A model generated the notes under the pieces. That model did no database searches. It was not told where the DNA came from and worked only from the letters and a program-made list of their open reading frames with translations. 53,116 bases of DNA from positions 1 to 53,116 of the forward strand of contig DATJGF010000058.1 of the NCBI GenBank assembly GCA_035495315.1, written 5' to 3'. The DNA is from DATJGF01 sp035495315. GTDB lineage: Bacteria > Verrucomicrobiota > Verrucomicrobiia > Limisphaerales > UBA8199. Made by a program: the position numbers and the translations under genes. Below are positions 26,512 through 36,610 of the stretch, one piece after another (the stretch's first letter is position 1; each line of letters begins with the position of its first letter).

Positions 26512-29500
26512 TCATTTCAACCCGAGTTGGGCATCCAACTCGGCCAGGGACGGAGCTCTCAAGAAGCACATAGTGCCCCAACCTGGCGCTACAGCCAGGG
26601 TTTTGCCCTCCGGTGAGAACCGGACGAACCAAGCTTTGGTTACTGGTTTGAAGGAGGCCAATTCTCTTCCTGTGGGCAAATGCCAAAGCTTAACCCATCC
26701 GTCCGCCCCTGCGCTCGCCAGGGTTGTTCCGTCCGGCGAAAAAGCCACTCCCATAACCCCTTCTCGATGGCCACTCAAAGTCGCTAGCATGCGCCCATCC
26801 GGAACCGACCACAACTTCACGAGGTTGTCCACGCTGCAGGTTGCCAGGATGTCACCTTGTGGTGAGAAGGCCACCGACGGGCCATCCCCTTTATGGGCGT
26901 TCAAGGTGCGCAGCAACTTGCTTGTATGCACGTCCCAGAGTTCTACGATACGGTCTCCTCCGATCGCCAGCAGGCTGGCATCCGGAGTAAAGTCCAACGA
27001 GGAAGCCGAGCGAATATTGGCTCGCAACTCTCCTCGGCACAGCCCGGACCCTAAATCGTAGAGTTTTGGAACCCAACAGGGCCCCGTGGTGTCCAAGGTC
27101 AATCCAGCGGCGACGCGTCCATCTTTCGAGACAATTGTGCGACCACGGGGAGGGGCATTGTCCGAGAGGGCCACCCTCCGGCGGATTGTCCGAGTTGCCA
27201 GATCCCAGAAATGGAACTCGCTGTTCATGCCCAAGGTCACAAGAACTTTTGCGTCCGGTGAAAACCAGAGCGCCGCCTTTTCGTCGGGCAGTACTGCTTT
27301 AACCGTGGCGGTTTCGACATCCCACAAGCTCACTTGAAGCGGAACCTCGCCTGGACCGACTCCCGCCCCAACCACTAACCCGTCAGGACTGAAAAGCGGC
27401 GGGCTCGCGCCTGTGTTGGCTACGGTAACGGAGTGGATGCCCGTGTGAGGTGATGTGGGCCACACGGCGATAGTCTCATCCTTACTCCCCGTAAAGAGCT
27501 GCTTCCCATCAGAGGAAAACGCAAGCGACCAGACTTCGCTCTGGTGCCCGACCATGGATGCCAGGAGCGTTCGGTTTTCAACGTCCCAAAGGTTGATCTT
27601 TTGATCGGAACTGCCCGAGGCAAGCATCCGTCCGTCCGGCGAAAAGGCGACCTGCCATGCCATTACCGGATGCCCGCGCAGCCGGGGCAATTCCTTGCCT
27701 GAACCAAGATCCCATAGTCGGACATCGCCGGACCAAAATTCAGTCACGGCCAACAACCCTTGTGCGGAAACAGCCAGTGACGCGATTCCGTCGACTCCGC
27801 GCAACTGAGTAATCGCTTGGCCGCTCGCCACGTCCCAAACCGTCAAAAAACCACCGGCACTGCCCGTGACCAGGAGCTTGCCATCAGCGGTGAAAGCCAT
27901 GCGGTCGCCACTATTGGTCAAACACCTGAGCTGCAGGCCGGTTTGGTAATTGTAAAGGAACACCGAGCCACGCCCGCCGAAGAAATTTCCTTCCGTGCAG
28001 ACCGCCAGCAATGGTTCTGTCGGCGAAACCGCCATTTGCGCCCGGGGGCTCTCCCACGGGGCTGCACCGGTCGAAAACGAGTTCACCTGAACTTTTTGGT
28101 TCAGGTCCCAAATCTGGATCAGACCATTCCATCCGGCCGTGAACAGCAATCGGCCGTCTGGAGAAAATGCGGCACAATCGGAATGATCGAAGCCCAAGAC
28201 CAGTCGATGCGTTCGGACATCCCACAGCTTGCCCTCATGATCACTGCTAGTTGAAGCCAGCAGGTTTCCGTCGGGCGATACCACCACTGTGCGAATCGCG
28301 TTCTCGTGGGCCTTCCAGGCCGCCAGCTTATCGCCCTGGCAGAGACGCCAGAGGTAAGACCACTCGAAACCGCGCAGGTCACGCGCCCCGGGAGCAGGGA
28401 CGTGCGCGATTAACGACCGCTGGGCCAGACCATAATCCCCCGCGCGCATCGCACTCTGAGCCAAAAAGACATCTGCCGCGTAAAGGTTAGCAGCCAGTTC
28501 ATCGGCCGCTCGCTTGGCCTGAGCCGCATGACGATTGGCGCGCACCGCTTCGATCGTGCTCACTCCTGTGCCGACCACCAACAACAAGACTAGGGCCGCG
28601 CAGGTGGCCAGTCCCGCTCGGTGCCGCCGAACCAAACTTGTCAGTTGGTACCCCAGCGAGGGCGCGGCCGCGCTGACCGGCTCACGCTTCAAATGCCGCT
28701 CCAAGTCTCGCCCCAGGTCATTGGCTGTTTCGTACCGCCGGGTCCGGTCTTTTTCCATGGCCTTCATCACGATCCAGTCCAGGTCGCCACGGACCAGGCG
28801 GCCTAGAGTCGACGGTTCGGTCTGGCGGCGTCTGGCCACTTCGGCCAAACCCTCGCCCAAAGTTTGCAGGCGCGTGGAGGGTTTGACCGGCTCGATTTCC
28901 CGTATCATTCGGCGAATCTCGTCCAAAGCCGCTTTGGCGAGAGTTTCTTTGTCGAACGGGGTCACTCCGGTCAACAGCTCATACAGCAGTACCCCCAGCG
29001 AGTAGATGTCGCTGCGCGTATCGATATCCAATCCGCTCAACTCCGCCTGCTCCGGACTCATATAGGCCGGCGTGCCGATCATATTCTGAAAGGCGGTGAA
29101 CAGTGTCTTCTTGGTGAGTTTTTGCCCGAGCGCTTTAGCGACTCCGAAGTCAATCACCTTCGGTACCGGCTCGCCGTCGTGCAGTGTGACCAGCACGTTG
29201 CTCGGCTTTAGGTCGCGGTGAATGACTCCCTTTTGGTGCGCATGTTGCACCGCGTGGCAGACCTTCATGAACAACAGCAAACGCTGGGTCGTGGAGAGTT
29301 GTCCGCGGTCACAATAATCCGTGATGGGAATGCCGTTCACTAGTTCCATCACAAAGTACGGCCGGCCGGCTTCGGTGGCGCCGGCGTCGAACACACGAGC
29401 GATGTTCGGATGATCCATCAAAACCAGCGCCTGTCGCTCAGCCTCAAACCGGGCCACGACTTCCCGTGTATCCATGCCGGCTTTGATGACCTTGAGCGCT

Positions 29501-29814
29501 ACCTTGCGCTGCACCGGCTCGATTTGTTCGGCCATATACACCACACCAAAGCCGCCTTCGCCGATTCGCTGCAGGAGTTTGTAGCGGCCAATCATCGTGC
29601 CCGAGCGCTCAATCAAAAAATCAGATGACGGCAATTGCATGGTTTTGTCGAGAAACTCTCCGGCTCCCTCGGACGCCAGCAGCAGCGATTCCACCTGATG
29701 TCGCAATTCAGAGTCGCCGCAGCAGACTTCAGCTAAAAAACCGTCGCGCCCAGGCCCGGCCTTCTTTTCCAATGCCTGGGAGAAGATTTCCTTGATGCGT
29801 TCTACTGAGTTCAT
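26512..29814 (-). CDS. Membrane Ser/Thr protein kinase with WD40 propeller
   Basis: The 1100-residue protein has an N-terminal cytoplasmic kinase (about 77-350). The glycine loop is GEGGFG (85-90), the ATP-binding Lys is in VALKVIK (K108), the catalytic loop is HRDLKPSN (199-206), DFG is at 222-224 and the activation segment is GTPAYMSPEQ. One membrane helix (LATCAALVLLLVVGTGVS, about 403-422) follows. The rest, about 670 residues, is a chain of WD40 repeats marked by FSPDG and LWD/IWD endings, enough for two propellers. It probably senses an outside ligand and phosphorylates cytoplasmic targets. It follows the ECF sigma factor gene at 86 bases, a pairing common in Planctomycetes and Verrucomicrobia. 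Confidence 0.92.
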   Translation of the reverse strand: MNSVERIKEIFSQALEKKAGPGRDGFLAEVCCGDSELRHQVESLLLASEGAGEFLDKTMQLPSSDFLIERSGTMIGRYKLLQRIGEGGFGVVYMAEQIEPVQRKVALKVIKAGMDTREVVARFEAERQALVLMDHPNIARVFDAGATEAGRPYFVMELVNGIPITDYCDRGQLSTTQRLLLFMKVCHAVQHAHQKGVIHRDLKPSNVLVTLHDGEPVPKVIDFGVAKALGQKLTKKTLFTAFQNMIGTPAYMSPEQAELSGLDIDTRSDIYSLGVLLYELLTGVTPFDKETLAKAALDEIRRMIREIEPVKPSTRLQTLGEGLAEVARRRQTEPSTLGRLVRGDLDWIVMKAMEKDRTRRYETANDLGRDLERHLKREPVSAAAPSLGYQLTSLVRRHRAGLATCAALVLLLVVGTGVSTIEAVRANRHAAQAKRAADELAANLYAADVFLAQSAMRAGDYGLAQRSLIAHVPAPGARDLRGFEWSYLWRLCQGDKLAAWKAHENAIRTVVVSPDGNLLASTSSDHEGKLWDVRTHRLVLGFDHSDCAAFSPDGRLLFTAGWNGLIQIWDLNQKVQVNSFSTGAAPWESPRAQMAVSPTEPLLAVCTEGNFFGGRGSVFLYNYQTGLQLRCLTNSGDRMAFTADGKLLVTGSAGGFLTVWDVASGQAITQLRGVDGIASLAVSAQGLLAVTEFWSGDVRLWDLGSGKELPRLRGHPVMAWQVAFSPDGRMLASGSSDQKINLWDVENRTLLASMVGHQSEVWSLAFSSDGKQLFTGSKDETIAVWPTSPHTGIHSVTVANTGASPPLFSPDGLVVGAGVGPGEVPLQVSLWDVETATVKAVLPDEKAALWFSPDAKVLVTLGMNSEFHFWDLATRTIRRRVALSDNAPPRGRTIVSKDGRVAAGLTLDTTGPCWVPKLYDLGSGLCRGELRANIRSASSLDFTPDASLLAIGGDRIVELWDVHTSKLLRTLNAHKGDGPSVAFSPQGDILATCSVDNLVKLWSVPDGRMLATLSGHREGVMGVAFSPDGTTLASAGADGWVKLWHLPTGRELASFKPVTKAWFVRFSPEGKTLAVAPGWGTMCFLRAPSLAELDAQLGLK

Positions 29815-29900
29815 TGGTGCCTGCCGCGGATAACGGACTTCAACTAGGGGTGCGCCGTTTTTCGGGATTTCCCTTCAATAAAAATCCCAAACTTAAATTG

Positions 29901-30461
29901 CTAAACTGGCGAATGGCGGCCTTTCTGGATTTCGCGGAACAACCACGCGCGCGCAAAGGCCCACGTGCGTTCAACGGTGCTGATGGAAATCTCCAGATGT
30001 TTCGCTGCTTGTTCCTGCGTAAGCCCGACGAAGAAGCACAGCTTTACGAGTTCGGCCGCCCGAGCGTCAACCGTTTCCAGCCGATCAAGCGCTTCGTCCA
30101 ACGCCAACAGATCGTCGTCCGGCATGGGGCACGGAATGTCCACAGTCTCCAACTCGACACGCTGTAGGTGTCCGCCGCGTTTTAATCGATTTTTGCGGCG
30201 AGCGTTTTCGATGAGAATGCGCCGCATGGCCTCCGCGGCGGCGGCGAAGAAGTGCCGCTGTCCCTGCCACTGTGGGCCGACCAGCCGGAGATAAGCTTCA
30301 TGCACCAGGGCGGTGGCCTGCAAAGTTTGCCCAGGCCGCTCATTCGCCAGGTGCCACGCCGCCAGTCGGCGCAGTTCGTCGTAAACCAAGGGCAGCAATG
30401 CCTCCGCTGCTCGATTTTCGCCTTGCTCCAGCGCTGTGAGAATCTGTGTGACTTCCGACAT
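29901..30461 (-). CDS. ECF-family sigma factor (TIGR02999 type)
   Basis: The 186-residue protein has region 2 from about residue 15 (LLPLVYDELRRLAAWHL; ALVHEAYLRLVG; FFAAAAEAMRRILIENAR) and region 4 from about 115 (RAAELVKLCFFVGLTQEQAA; ISISTVERTWAFARAWL) with its helix-turn-helix. The EAMRRILIENARRK segment is typical of the TIGR02999 ECF group. No anti-sigma gene is adjacent. The kinase gene downstream is the likely partner, as reported for ECF/Ser-Thr-kinase pairs. A GGAGGT site lies very close to the ATG (3 bases). Target genes are unknown. Confidence 0.9.
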   Translation of the reverse strand: MSEVTQILTALEQGENRAAEALLPLVYDELRRLAAWHLANERPGQTLQATALVHEAYLRLVGPQWQGQRHFFAAAAEAMRRILIENARRKNRLKRGGHLQRVELETVDIPCPMPDDDLLALDEALDRLETVDARAAELVKLCFFVGLTQEQAAKHLEISISTVERTWAFARAWLFREIQKGRHSPV

Positions 30462-30722
30462 AGGACCTCCAGGAGCTTCCGTAAACTCTTAAAAGCTACG
30501 CCTGAGACAGCAGCTCAATTAGGGACCGTGCGGGGGAGAATGGCAAGCCTGAGCGGGCTACCATATTTTGCGGTGACTCCTGCAAAACACGGTCGGTTGC
30601 CGCTCCGCTCAGGCAATCCAAGGTGCCTGGAACCCGTCAAGCAGCACACAGGCTTCGGCCCGAGAGCCCGATCGCTTGGCGCAACAGTTGATTGCCACTA
30701 GCCCCTTGTGGTGGGACGCTGG

Positions 30723-30944
30723 TCACGGGAAGCGAGGAAGGAGTCGACTTGCTCCCGAATCTGAAACCGCCATGACCCCCGCGAAGTAGATCAGCGCTGA
30801 TAGTAAAGCGGCACAAGCGCTCAGCGAAACGAGTAGCCTACGGTTCGTCCTCGACTGCTCCGCCAAAGCCCAGCAAACGATGCTGATGACTAGTGCGGTC
30901 AAACCTATCAGCCTCAGTGTGCCAGCAGTTTCAGTATCGATCAT
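30723..30944 (-). CDS. Small membrane protein, unknown function
   Basis: The 73-residue protein has two hydrophobic helices (LIGLTALVISIVCWALA; LLVSLSACAALLSALIYFAGV) separated by a basic loop (EQSRTNRR). No family is recognised. It stands alone, with 261 bases to the sigma factor gene and 140 to der. Its composition is that of a real membrane protein, but length and isolation leave some doubt. Confidence 0.55.
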   Translation of the reverse strand: MIDTETAGTLRLIGLTALVISIVCWALAEQSRTNRRLLVSLSACAALLSALIYFAGVMAVSDSGASRLLPRFP

Positions 30945-31084
30945 GCAGCCACTTCATACCCGCAAGTGCTCGCGAAACCAAGTCAACCCTTTAGCTTTAG
31001 TCCAGGGTGCTGCGCAATCAGGACGCTAAATGATGGGAAATGAGGAAAGGCAAAAGGATTGAAGCAAAATGCCGCAATAGGGCG

Positions 31085-32575
31085 CTACTGACGGTGTTTC
31101 CGCTGATATTTACGCACGGGCTCGATAGTTTTTGGGCGCGCTTTTGGCACCAATATGATTGGGCACCCTTCGTATCCAAAGGCGACGCGGATCTGGTCAG
31201 CGAGGTACTTTTTGTATTGTGGCGAGAAAAGTTCCTGGCGATTAACGAATAAGAGGAAGGTCGGGGGCGCCTGTTGGGCCTGGGTCGCGTAAAAGAATTT
31301 TAGGCGGTGGCCGTGAGAACTGACGGGCTGACGCCGCTCAACCGCATCTTGAAGCTTTCGATTCAAAATGGCTGTCGGGATTTTTTGTTGAAGCTGTGCG
31401 GCGACATAGCGAACGGCTTCGAGGAGGCGATCGAGGTGGAAACCGGATTTGGCCGACGTGAAAATGACGGGCGCATAATCCAGGAAGAAAAGCTGTTCCT
31501 GAACCCATTCTCCAAACTCCGCCAGCGTGGTCATCTGCTTGGGCCTCCCCGCGCTCTCCTTCCTCGACCGTCTCTGAATCTCCTCCTGACGCGCTGAGCG
31601 GACGGCGTCGTCCACGAGGTCCCACTTGTTGATCACGACGATACAGGCGCGTTTTTCAGCAACAATTTTATCGGCGATCTTCTTATCCTGCTCGGTTATT
31701 CCTGCTTCGGTATCGAGCACCAGCACAGCGATATCGCAGCGGGCGATCGATTCTTCGGCTCGTTTCACACTGAAAAACTCGATTGAATGATCGACGCGCC
31801 GTGTTTTGCGCATACCGGCAGTGTCGATCAGGATGTAGGCCTGGCGGGCGCCATCGGTTTCCACCTCAAAGGGAACGTCGACTGAATCGCGAGTTGTTCC
31901 GGGAATCGGGCTGACGATGACGCGCTCGGAACTCGTCAGAGCGTTGATGATGGAAGATTTGCCTACATTTGGCCGGCCAACGATGGCCAGTTTGAGTGGG
32001 CCCTGGACTGTTGGTGCACCGGGCGATTGGTCGTTTGACTCTGCGGAACCCAGAGTTGATTTTTCGACGGGCGGCAAAAGACCCATGGCCGTTTCCAGCA
32101 ACGATTCGATGCCTTCGCCGTGGATGGCACTTACTGGGAGCAGTCGTTCGAAGCCGAGTTGAGAGAATTCCAAGGCCTGGTTCTCGACTCCGGAGGTATC
32201 AACCTTGTTGACGGCTACCAAAACTGGTTTTCCGCTTCGGCGCAAACGGTCTGCCACTTCCTGGTCGAGTGGCGTTATCCCTTCCTGCACATTGACGATG
32301 AGGAAGATGAGATCGGCGGCTGCAATCGCTAATTCGACTTGCTCCAAGGCGGCGTGACTGATGGCATCTCCGGCCTTCTCGCCTTTGAGCAACCCAATGC
32401 CGCCGGTGTCCACCAACGTGAACGCGTGGCCATTCCATTCGGCTTCAGCCGTGATCCGATCGCGTGTGACGCCCGGCTGATCGTGCACAATGGCGATGCG
32501 CCGCCCCACGATTCGATTGAAGAGCGCTGATTTGCCGACGTTTGGTCGGCCGACAATGGCAATTAAACCCGGCAT
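31085..32575 (-). CDS. der: Ribosome-assembly GTPase Der (EngA)
   Basis: The 496-residue protein has two consecutive G domains. The first has P-loop GRPNVGKSALFN (residues 8-19), DTGG and NKVD. The second has GRPNVGKSSIIN near residue 190, DTAGM and NKWD near 316. The C-terminal KH-like domain ends with FGYEGCPIILVPKARPK. Der acts in maturation of the 50S subunit and is essential in most bacteria. A linker of about 25 residues between the G domains (STLGSAESNDQSPGAP) makes the protein somewhat longer than usual. It lies 166 bases after the uronate isomerase-like gene on the same strand. Confidence 0.96.
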   Translation of the reverse strand: MPGLIAIVGRPNVGKSALFNRIVGRRIAIVHDQPGVTRDRITAEAEWNGHAFTLVDTGGIGLLKGEKAGDAISHAALEQVELAIAAADLIFLIVNVQEGITPLDQEVADRLRRSGKPVLVAVNKVDTSGVENQALEFSQLGFERLLPVSAIHGEGIESLLETAMGLLPPVEKSTLGSAESNDQSPGAPTVQGPLKLAIVGRPNVGKSSIINALTSSERVIVSPIPGTTRDSVDVPFEVETDGARQAYILIDTAGMRKTRRVDHSIEFFSVKRAEESIARCDIAVLVLDTEAGITEQDKKIADKIVAEKRACIVVINKWDLVDDAVRSARQEEIQRRSRKESAGRPKQMTTLAEFGEWVQEQLFFLDYAPVIFTSAKSGFHLDRLLEAVRYVAAQLQQKIPTAILNRKLQDAVERRQPVSSHGHRLKFFYATQAQQAPPTFLLFVNRQELFSPQYKKYLADQIRVAFGYEGCPIILVPKARPKTIEPVRKYQRKHRQ

Positions 32576-32741
32576 GCTGCGGAATATTCGTCAGTTTCTG
32601 GTTTGGTCGGTCGGTTCCTGACCTTTGTACAGCCATTAGATAACGGGTGTTTCAACGATGAGCAACAGGACAAACGGCGATAAAAGGCTCGGGAGCAGGA
32701 AAGAGGGATGCGTGCGGACGCGCAAATCGGGCTGGTAACCG

Positions 32742-34016
32742 CTAACGTGCGCAGAACCGGTCGAATGCTCCGCCGAACAGGTCCTGCACGTCCCGCTCAA
32801 TTTCGGCGCGATTGATCTGCCAACCGGTCTGCGTCAAGGCGGAGTATTTATCAATCAGCACTTGCGCGATTATTTTGCGCGAGTGCCGCCATTTATAGAC
32901 GAGTTGCTCGAGGACGCGCGCATCGGAATGTTGGGCGGTAAAGCTTAGTCCGAGCAATTCCACGCGCATCCGTGTGATTTCCTCAATAAGCGATGGTACA
33001 TTGGTGAACCACCAGCAGCCAAAGATATGTAGATTTCGGAATTTCCGCGCCAGGACGCATGCCTCGTGCTGATTTTCGCGGGGCAGAATTGTCGCCAGGA
33101 ACTTATTGTCAGGATACAGCGCACAGAGATTCTGCAAAAAGGTCAGGTCAGTCCAACCCACGCCGTCACCGGCTAGTTTCAGGGCGGGGTTGACGGCTCG
33201 TTTGACGCCGGGCATTACCGCAAACGGCAGACCATGTTCTCGGCAGTGCGGGAGTACGGCCTGCTGAAGCAATTGTGTCGTCAAGGTTGTCTCGGCAGTG
33301 CTCCTGTTCGATGGAAACTGGAAATTCGACGGCAGCGACACCATCACATATTTCGCTTGGAGTCGTTGGGTCCAGTCGCTTAAGAATCGCCGCACCTCTT
33401 CAAACGTCTTCTGTTGCGGTCTTTCCGGCTGCACGCGATAGCCCCATTGTTGAAGTCTCGGGGCGGCTTCCGCCCAGGCGAGCAACAGCGGATCGATCCG
33501 CAAACCGGCTTCGAACCTGGAATCCCGGGCAAAGCCATTTTCCCAGATCGGCCGTTCCAGATCATCAAAGGGGGAATTCGTCATGTAGATCCGACGGATT
33601 CCCGCCAATTTCAGGCAGCGGTCTACTTGTTGTTCGAGCTTTTGTGCCGCGAACCATTTGCGCAAAACCGGCAAGTCGCGCTTCTTAACGTCCAGACCGA
33701 GCAGGTTCAGCGTGGTGAGGACCCCGCGGCATGCTTCCGAGATCGGCGAATGCTTGAGGAACAACTCTTCCCAAATGATGTCAGCCTGCGCGGTTTTTGA
33801 CAGGCTCCAGAATTTGCCCGGGGACTTGGTCCAATAGCGAAAGACTTCAGCCACCAGGTAGTGGTAGACAAGCAGCTCATCGATGCCCCAGAGGAGCAAG
33901 TCCCGAAATGCCGGATCGTAGAGGTGGGTATGGACGTCTATCACCGGTGTAGACATGACGATCTCCTCGACTTGTCTGGCCAATGGGCGCTGGCCCTCCG
34001 CTGTGATCGTTTTCAT
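32742..34016 (-). CDS. Uronate isomerase-like amidohydrolase
   Basis: The 424-residue protein belongs to the amidohydrolase-fold group that includes UxaC. The metal-binding HxH motif is in PVIDVHTHLYDP (about 25-36). The later part carries DNKFLATILPRENQHEA and IFGCWWFTNVPSLIEEITRMR, which match the strand-7/8 region of glucuronate isomerase. UxaC interconverts glucuronate/galacturonate and fructuronate/tagaturonate. The protein is shorter than E. coli UxaC (470), so a related substrate is possible. Its start lies 9 bases after the serine hydrolase stop, so these form one operon with the sugar isomerase/epimerase at 35621. Confidence 0.78.
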   Translation of the reverse strand: MKTITAEGQRPLARQVEEIVMSTPVIDVHTHLYDPAFRDLLLWGIDELLVYHYLVAEVFRYWTKSPGKFWSLSKTAQADIIWEELFLKHSPISEACRGVLTTLNLLGLDVKKRDLPVLRKWFAAQKLEQQVDRCLKLAGIRRIYMTNSPFDDLERPIWENGFARDSRFEAGLRIDPLLLAWAEAAPRLQQWGYRVQPERPQQKTFEEVRRFLSDWTQRLQAKYVMVSLPSNFQFPSNRSTAETTLTTQLLQQAVLPHCREHGLPFAVMPGVKRAVNPALKLAGDGVGWTDLTFLQNLCALYPDNKFLATILPRENQHEACVLARKFRNLHIFGCWWFTNVPSLIEEITRMRVELLGLSFTAQHSDARVLEQLVYKWRHSRKIIAQVLIDKYSALTQTGWQINRAEIERDVQDLFGGAFDRFCAR

Positions 34017-34025
34017 AGCAGAAAA

Positions 34026-35612
34026 TCAGGCGAGTGCGCCTTGTAGCGCCGGTCTGGTTTCTTTATGTCCGGGAGAGATTTGCGTGATGCTGTTCAGGAA
34101 CTCGATTCGTATCTTATCCTCGTCGAAACGGCAAAGGACGGTGTCATGGTGCGGCGTTTCGTAGAACTGCCATCTCATCTCGAAAGCATTTTCGTCTTTC
34201 CAAGTGCCGGCAGCCGACACCTTTGATTTTATGCCGGGAGGGCTTCCTGTCAGGCTCGGTGGTGTTCCAGGTATTGCTGCTTCGCCCTCGGCCCACTTTT
34301 CAAGCCCACAGACGATAGGGTAATCGCCTTGGTCGCTCTTAACACGGAAAGTGCAGCGCGAGTTTTCGAATGACAATGAAGCTGTCTCCAACTTCATCGG
34401 ATTGTCATTTAGCTTGTATGGTTTGCCAGAAATGCGGGAGGCGATAGGCGAAGTCGGCTGGTTTTTGGGGGCGGGCAACGCTAATGCACAAAGTTTTTGG
34501 GACAATTGCTCCTGCTCGGTTTTGTTCTTCGGCAGCGGAGTTTCTTTCATCCCTGGGAGAAGATGGTCCCAAACGAGGTCCAACTCACCTTGCATGCTGG
34601 GGCTTTCGCTGGTGATCGCCAGCACCGCATCCTGTTCCGGCATGACGACTGTGAACTGGCCGAACGCACCATCGCCGCGAAACGCGTTATGGCGGCAGCG
34701 CCAAAACTGGTAACAATAGCCCTGGTGCCAATCGCTCTTTTTTTTAGCCTGATCGAGGTCGGGGGCTGGCTGTTGAATCTTGAATGTGGTTGCCTCGTCG
34801 ACCCATGACGCCGGCAGGATCTGCCGATCTTTCCAGCGGCCTTTTTGCAGGTAGAGTTGTCCAAATTTGGCGAGGGCCTCGGTTCGGACGCTTAATCCCC
34901 AACCACCTGTGTTGATCCCCCGCGGACAAACTTCCCACGTCATGCCCTCGATGCCCAAGGGCTGGAACAAACGTGGCGTCAGATAATCCAGGACGCGTTG
35001 GCCGGTCACCTTTTGAACGATTGCTGAAAGCATGTAGGTAGCGCCGCTGTTGTAAAGAAAGGCGGTGCCCGGGATGTTCTTAATTGGTAAGCCAAGGAAA
35101 GTCTTTACCCAGTGCTCCTGGCGGCGAAGCGCGCCGGTTGAGTCCTCGGCATGGCCGACAGACATCGTCAGAAGGTCTTTAACTTTGAGGGCGTCAAGGT
35201 TCTCGCTGACTTTGTCCGGCAGTTCGTCGGGGAAGAACGTTATGATCGGGTCCGTCACTTTGAATCTGCCCTCGGCGACAGCAAAGCCCACGGCTGTTGA
35301 AGTAAAACTCTTGCTGAGCGAGTAGAGCATGTGCCGCGCCTCGGCGCGGTAGGGGGACCACCAGCCTTCGGCGATCACCTGGCCGTGGCGCAGCAGCATG
35401 AAACTGTGGAACTCGTGTTTGCTCGCCGCTAGAGCATCCAAAAAGGCGACGATTGCTTCGGATGCAACCCCCTGGGCTTCAGGGGTGCTGCGTGGCAGTT
35501 TGTTGTTGGAAACGGCCGCTGCGAACAGGGATTGCTGAAGTGAACCGGTCCAGGCAACTCCAATTGAGCTTAGGCCCAATTGCGCGAGGAATGTTCTGCG
35601 GGGCGATTTCAT
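34026..35612 (-). CDS. Tat-exported serine hydrolase, class C beta-lactamase family
   Basis: The 528-residue protein starts with a twin-arginine type signal (SPRRTFLAQLGLSSIG). The beta-lactamase/DD-peptidase fold has the nucleophile motif SLSK (in MLYSLSKSFTSTAVGFA) and YNSG (YxN). The SxxK motif lies near residue 95. The last 130 residues form an extra beta domain that ends in a C-terminal strand-rich region. Such proteins hydrolyse esters or amides of small molecules or peptides. Beta-lactam resistance is unlikely from context. The upstream frame reaches 35762, but the ATG at 35612 with its Tat signal is preferred. The gap to the previous gene is 8 bases. Confidence 0.85.
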   Translation of the reverse strand: MKSPRRTFLAQLGLSSIGVAWTGSLQQSLFAAAVSNNKLPRSTPEAQGVASEAIVAFLDALAASKHEFHSFMLLRHGQVIAEGWWSPYRAEARHMLYSLSKSFTSTAVGFAVAEGRFKVTDPIITFFPDELPDKVSENLDALKVKDLLTMSVGHAEDSTGALRRQEHWVKTFLGLPIKNIPGTAFLYNSGATYMLSAIVQKVTGQRVLDYLTPRLFQPLGIEGMTWEVCPRGINTGGWGLSVRTEALAKFGQLYLQKGRWKDRQILPASWVDEATTFKIQQPAPDLDQAKKKSDWHQGYCYQFWRCRHNAFRGDGAFGQFTVVMPEQDAVLAITSESPSMQGELDLVWDHLLPGMKETPLPKNKTEQEQLSQKLCALALPAPKNQPTSPIASRISGKPYKLNDNPMKLETASLSFENSRCTFRVKSDQGDYPIVCGLEKWAEGEAAIPGTPPSLTGSPPGIKSKVSAAGTWKDENAFEMRWQFYETPHHDTVLCRFDEDKIRIEFLNSITQISPGHKETRPALQGALA

Positions 35613-35620
35613 GGGCGTTG

Positions 35621-36532
35621 TCACGCCTTTCTGAACATTTCTTTCCAGGTATCGAGGCAACGCTTGGCGGTTTCGAATTCGGAGTATCGGCTGCCTTCCT
35701 GTTCGATCAAAAAGAATTCGGCTCCACCGGCGGATTCGGCCGCAGCCAACAACTCTTTCCACGGGGTGATACCTTCCGCGAACAGGACATGATAGCCTTT
35801 TTCACCCGGCGCCCAATCCTTAAGGTGCATCATTTTGATCCGCCCGGGATTAGCTTTCACCCACGCAACTGGGTCGGCTCCGGCTTCCTCACACGTGCCG
35901 ACGTCTAGTTGCAGCGCAAATTCCTTGGGGGTATTGGCCGCGATCACTTCGAGGATGCGCTGGCCGTTTTCCAGCTTCACCCATTCGGCCTGGTGGTTGT
36001 GATAACCTGCGCTCAGGCCGTGCGGTTTGAGTTGTTCAACGACGGACGTAAGTTGTTCGCACAGTTTTTTCCAGCCATCGAGGCCTTTGGTATTTCCGGG
36101 GGCGCTAGCCAGCACGATGTAATGCGTGCCCAGAATTTGGTTTAATTCGATCGCGTGGGCTAGGTTCTCTCCCGGGGTGAAAGACTCGAACCCGTTGTGG
36201 GTCGAGTAACAGCGCAAGCCTAGATCATCCATTTGGGAGCGAACATCTTTAGCATATACCGGCGTCCATTTGAAATAGGGCGAGTAGAATTCAACCACCT
36301 CATAACCCATTTTGGCGACCGCCTTCAGCGTGTTGGGGAGGTCGCGCCCTAACTCGCCACGGACGGAATACAATTCAAGGCCGATGGGGATTCTCTTGGT
36401 TTCGGAGTGTTCAGGTTCGGCAGCCGAAACCGTGAGAGCCGATTGCGCCGCGAGCGCGGCTGGGATAGCGCCAGAAACAGCAAGAAAACTTCTGCGAGAA
36501 AGTGAGGCCTCAACTGAGAATGAGTTTTTCAT
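35621..36532 (-). CDS. Tat-exported sugar phosphate isomerase/epimerase-like TIM barrel
   Basis: The 303-residue protein begins with a twin-arginine signal (SRRSFLAVSGAIPAALAA). An AP-endonuclease-2 type TIM barrel follows, typical of xylose isomerase-like sugar epimerases. Recognisable parts are IPIGLELYSVRGELG (strand 1), AGYHNHQAEW (metal-ligand region near 180), LQLDVGTCEEAGADP and KMMHLKDWAPGEKGYHVLFAEG. Family members isomerise sugars, keto-sugars or inositols with a divalent metal. It is the first gene of a run of three closely spaced genes (gaps 8 and 9 bases) with the serine hydrolase and the uronate isomerase-like protein. The substrate is unknown. Confidence 0.87.
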   Translation of the reverse strand: MKNSFSVEASLSRRSFLAVSGAIPAALAAQSALTVSAAEPEHSETKRIPIGLELYSVRGELGRDLPNTLKAVAKMGYEVVEFYSPYFKWTPVYAKDVRSQMDDLGLRCYSTHNGFESFTPGENLAHAIELNQILGTHYIVLASAPGNTKGLDGWKKLCEQLTSVVEQLKPHGLSAGYHNHQAEWVKLENGQRILEVIAANTPKEFALQLDVGTCEEAGADPVAWVKANPGRIKMMHLKDWAPGEKGYHVLFAEGITPWKELLAAAESAGGAEFFLIEQEGSRYSEFETAKRCLDTWKEMFRKA

Positions 36533-36610
36533 AGGACGTTGAGGTTAGCGGTTTTGACTGCCACTGCCAAGCCTGCGTCAAGAGCCGGCTCACCACGCGC
36601 GGCAACTGGA

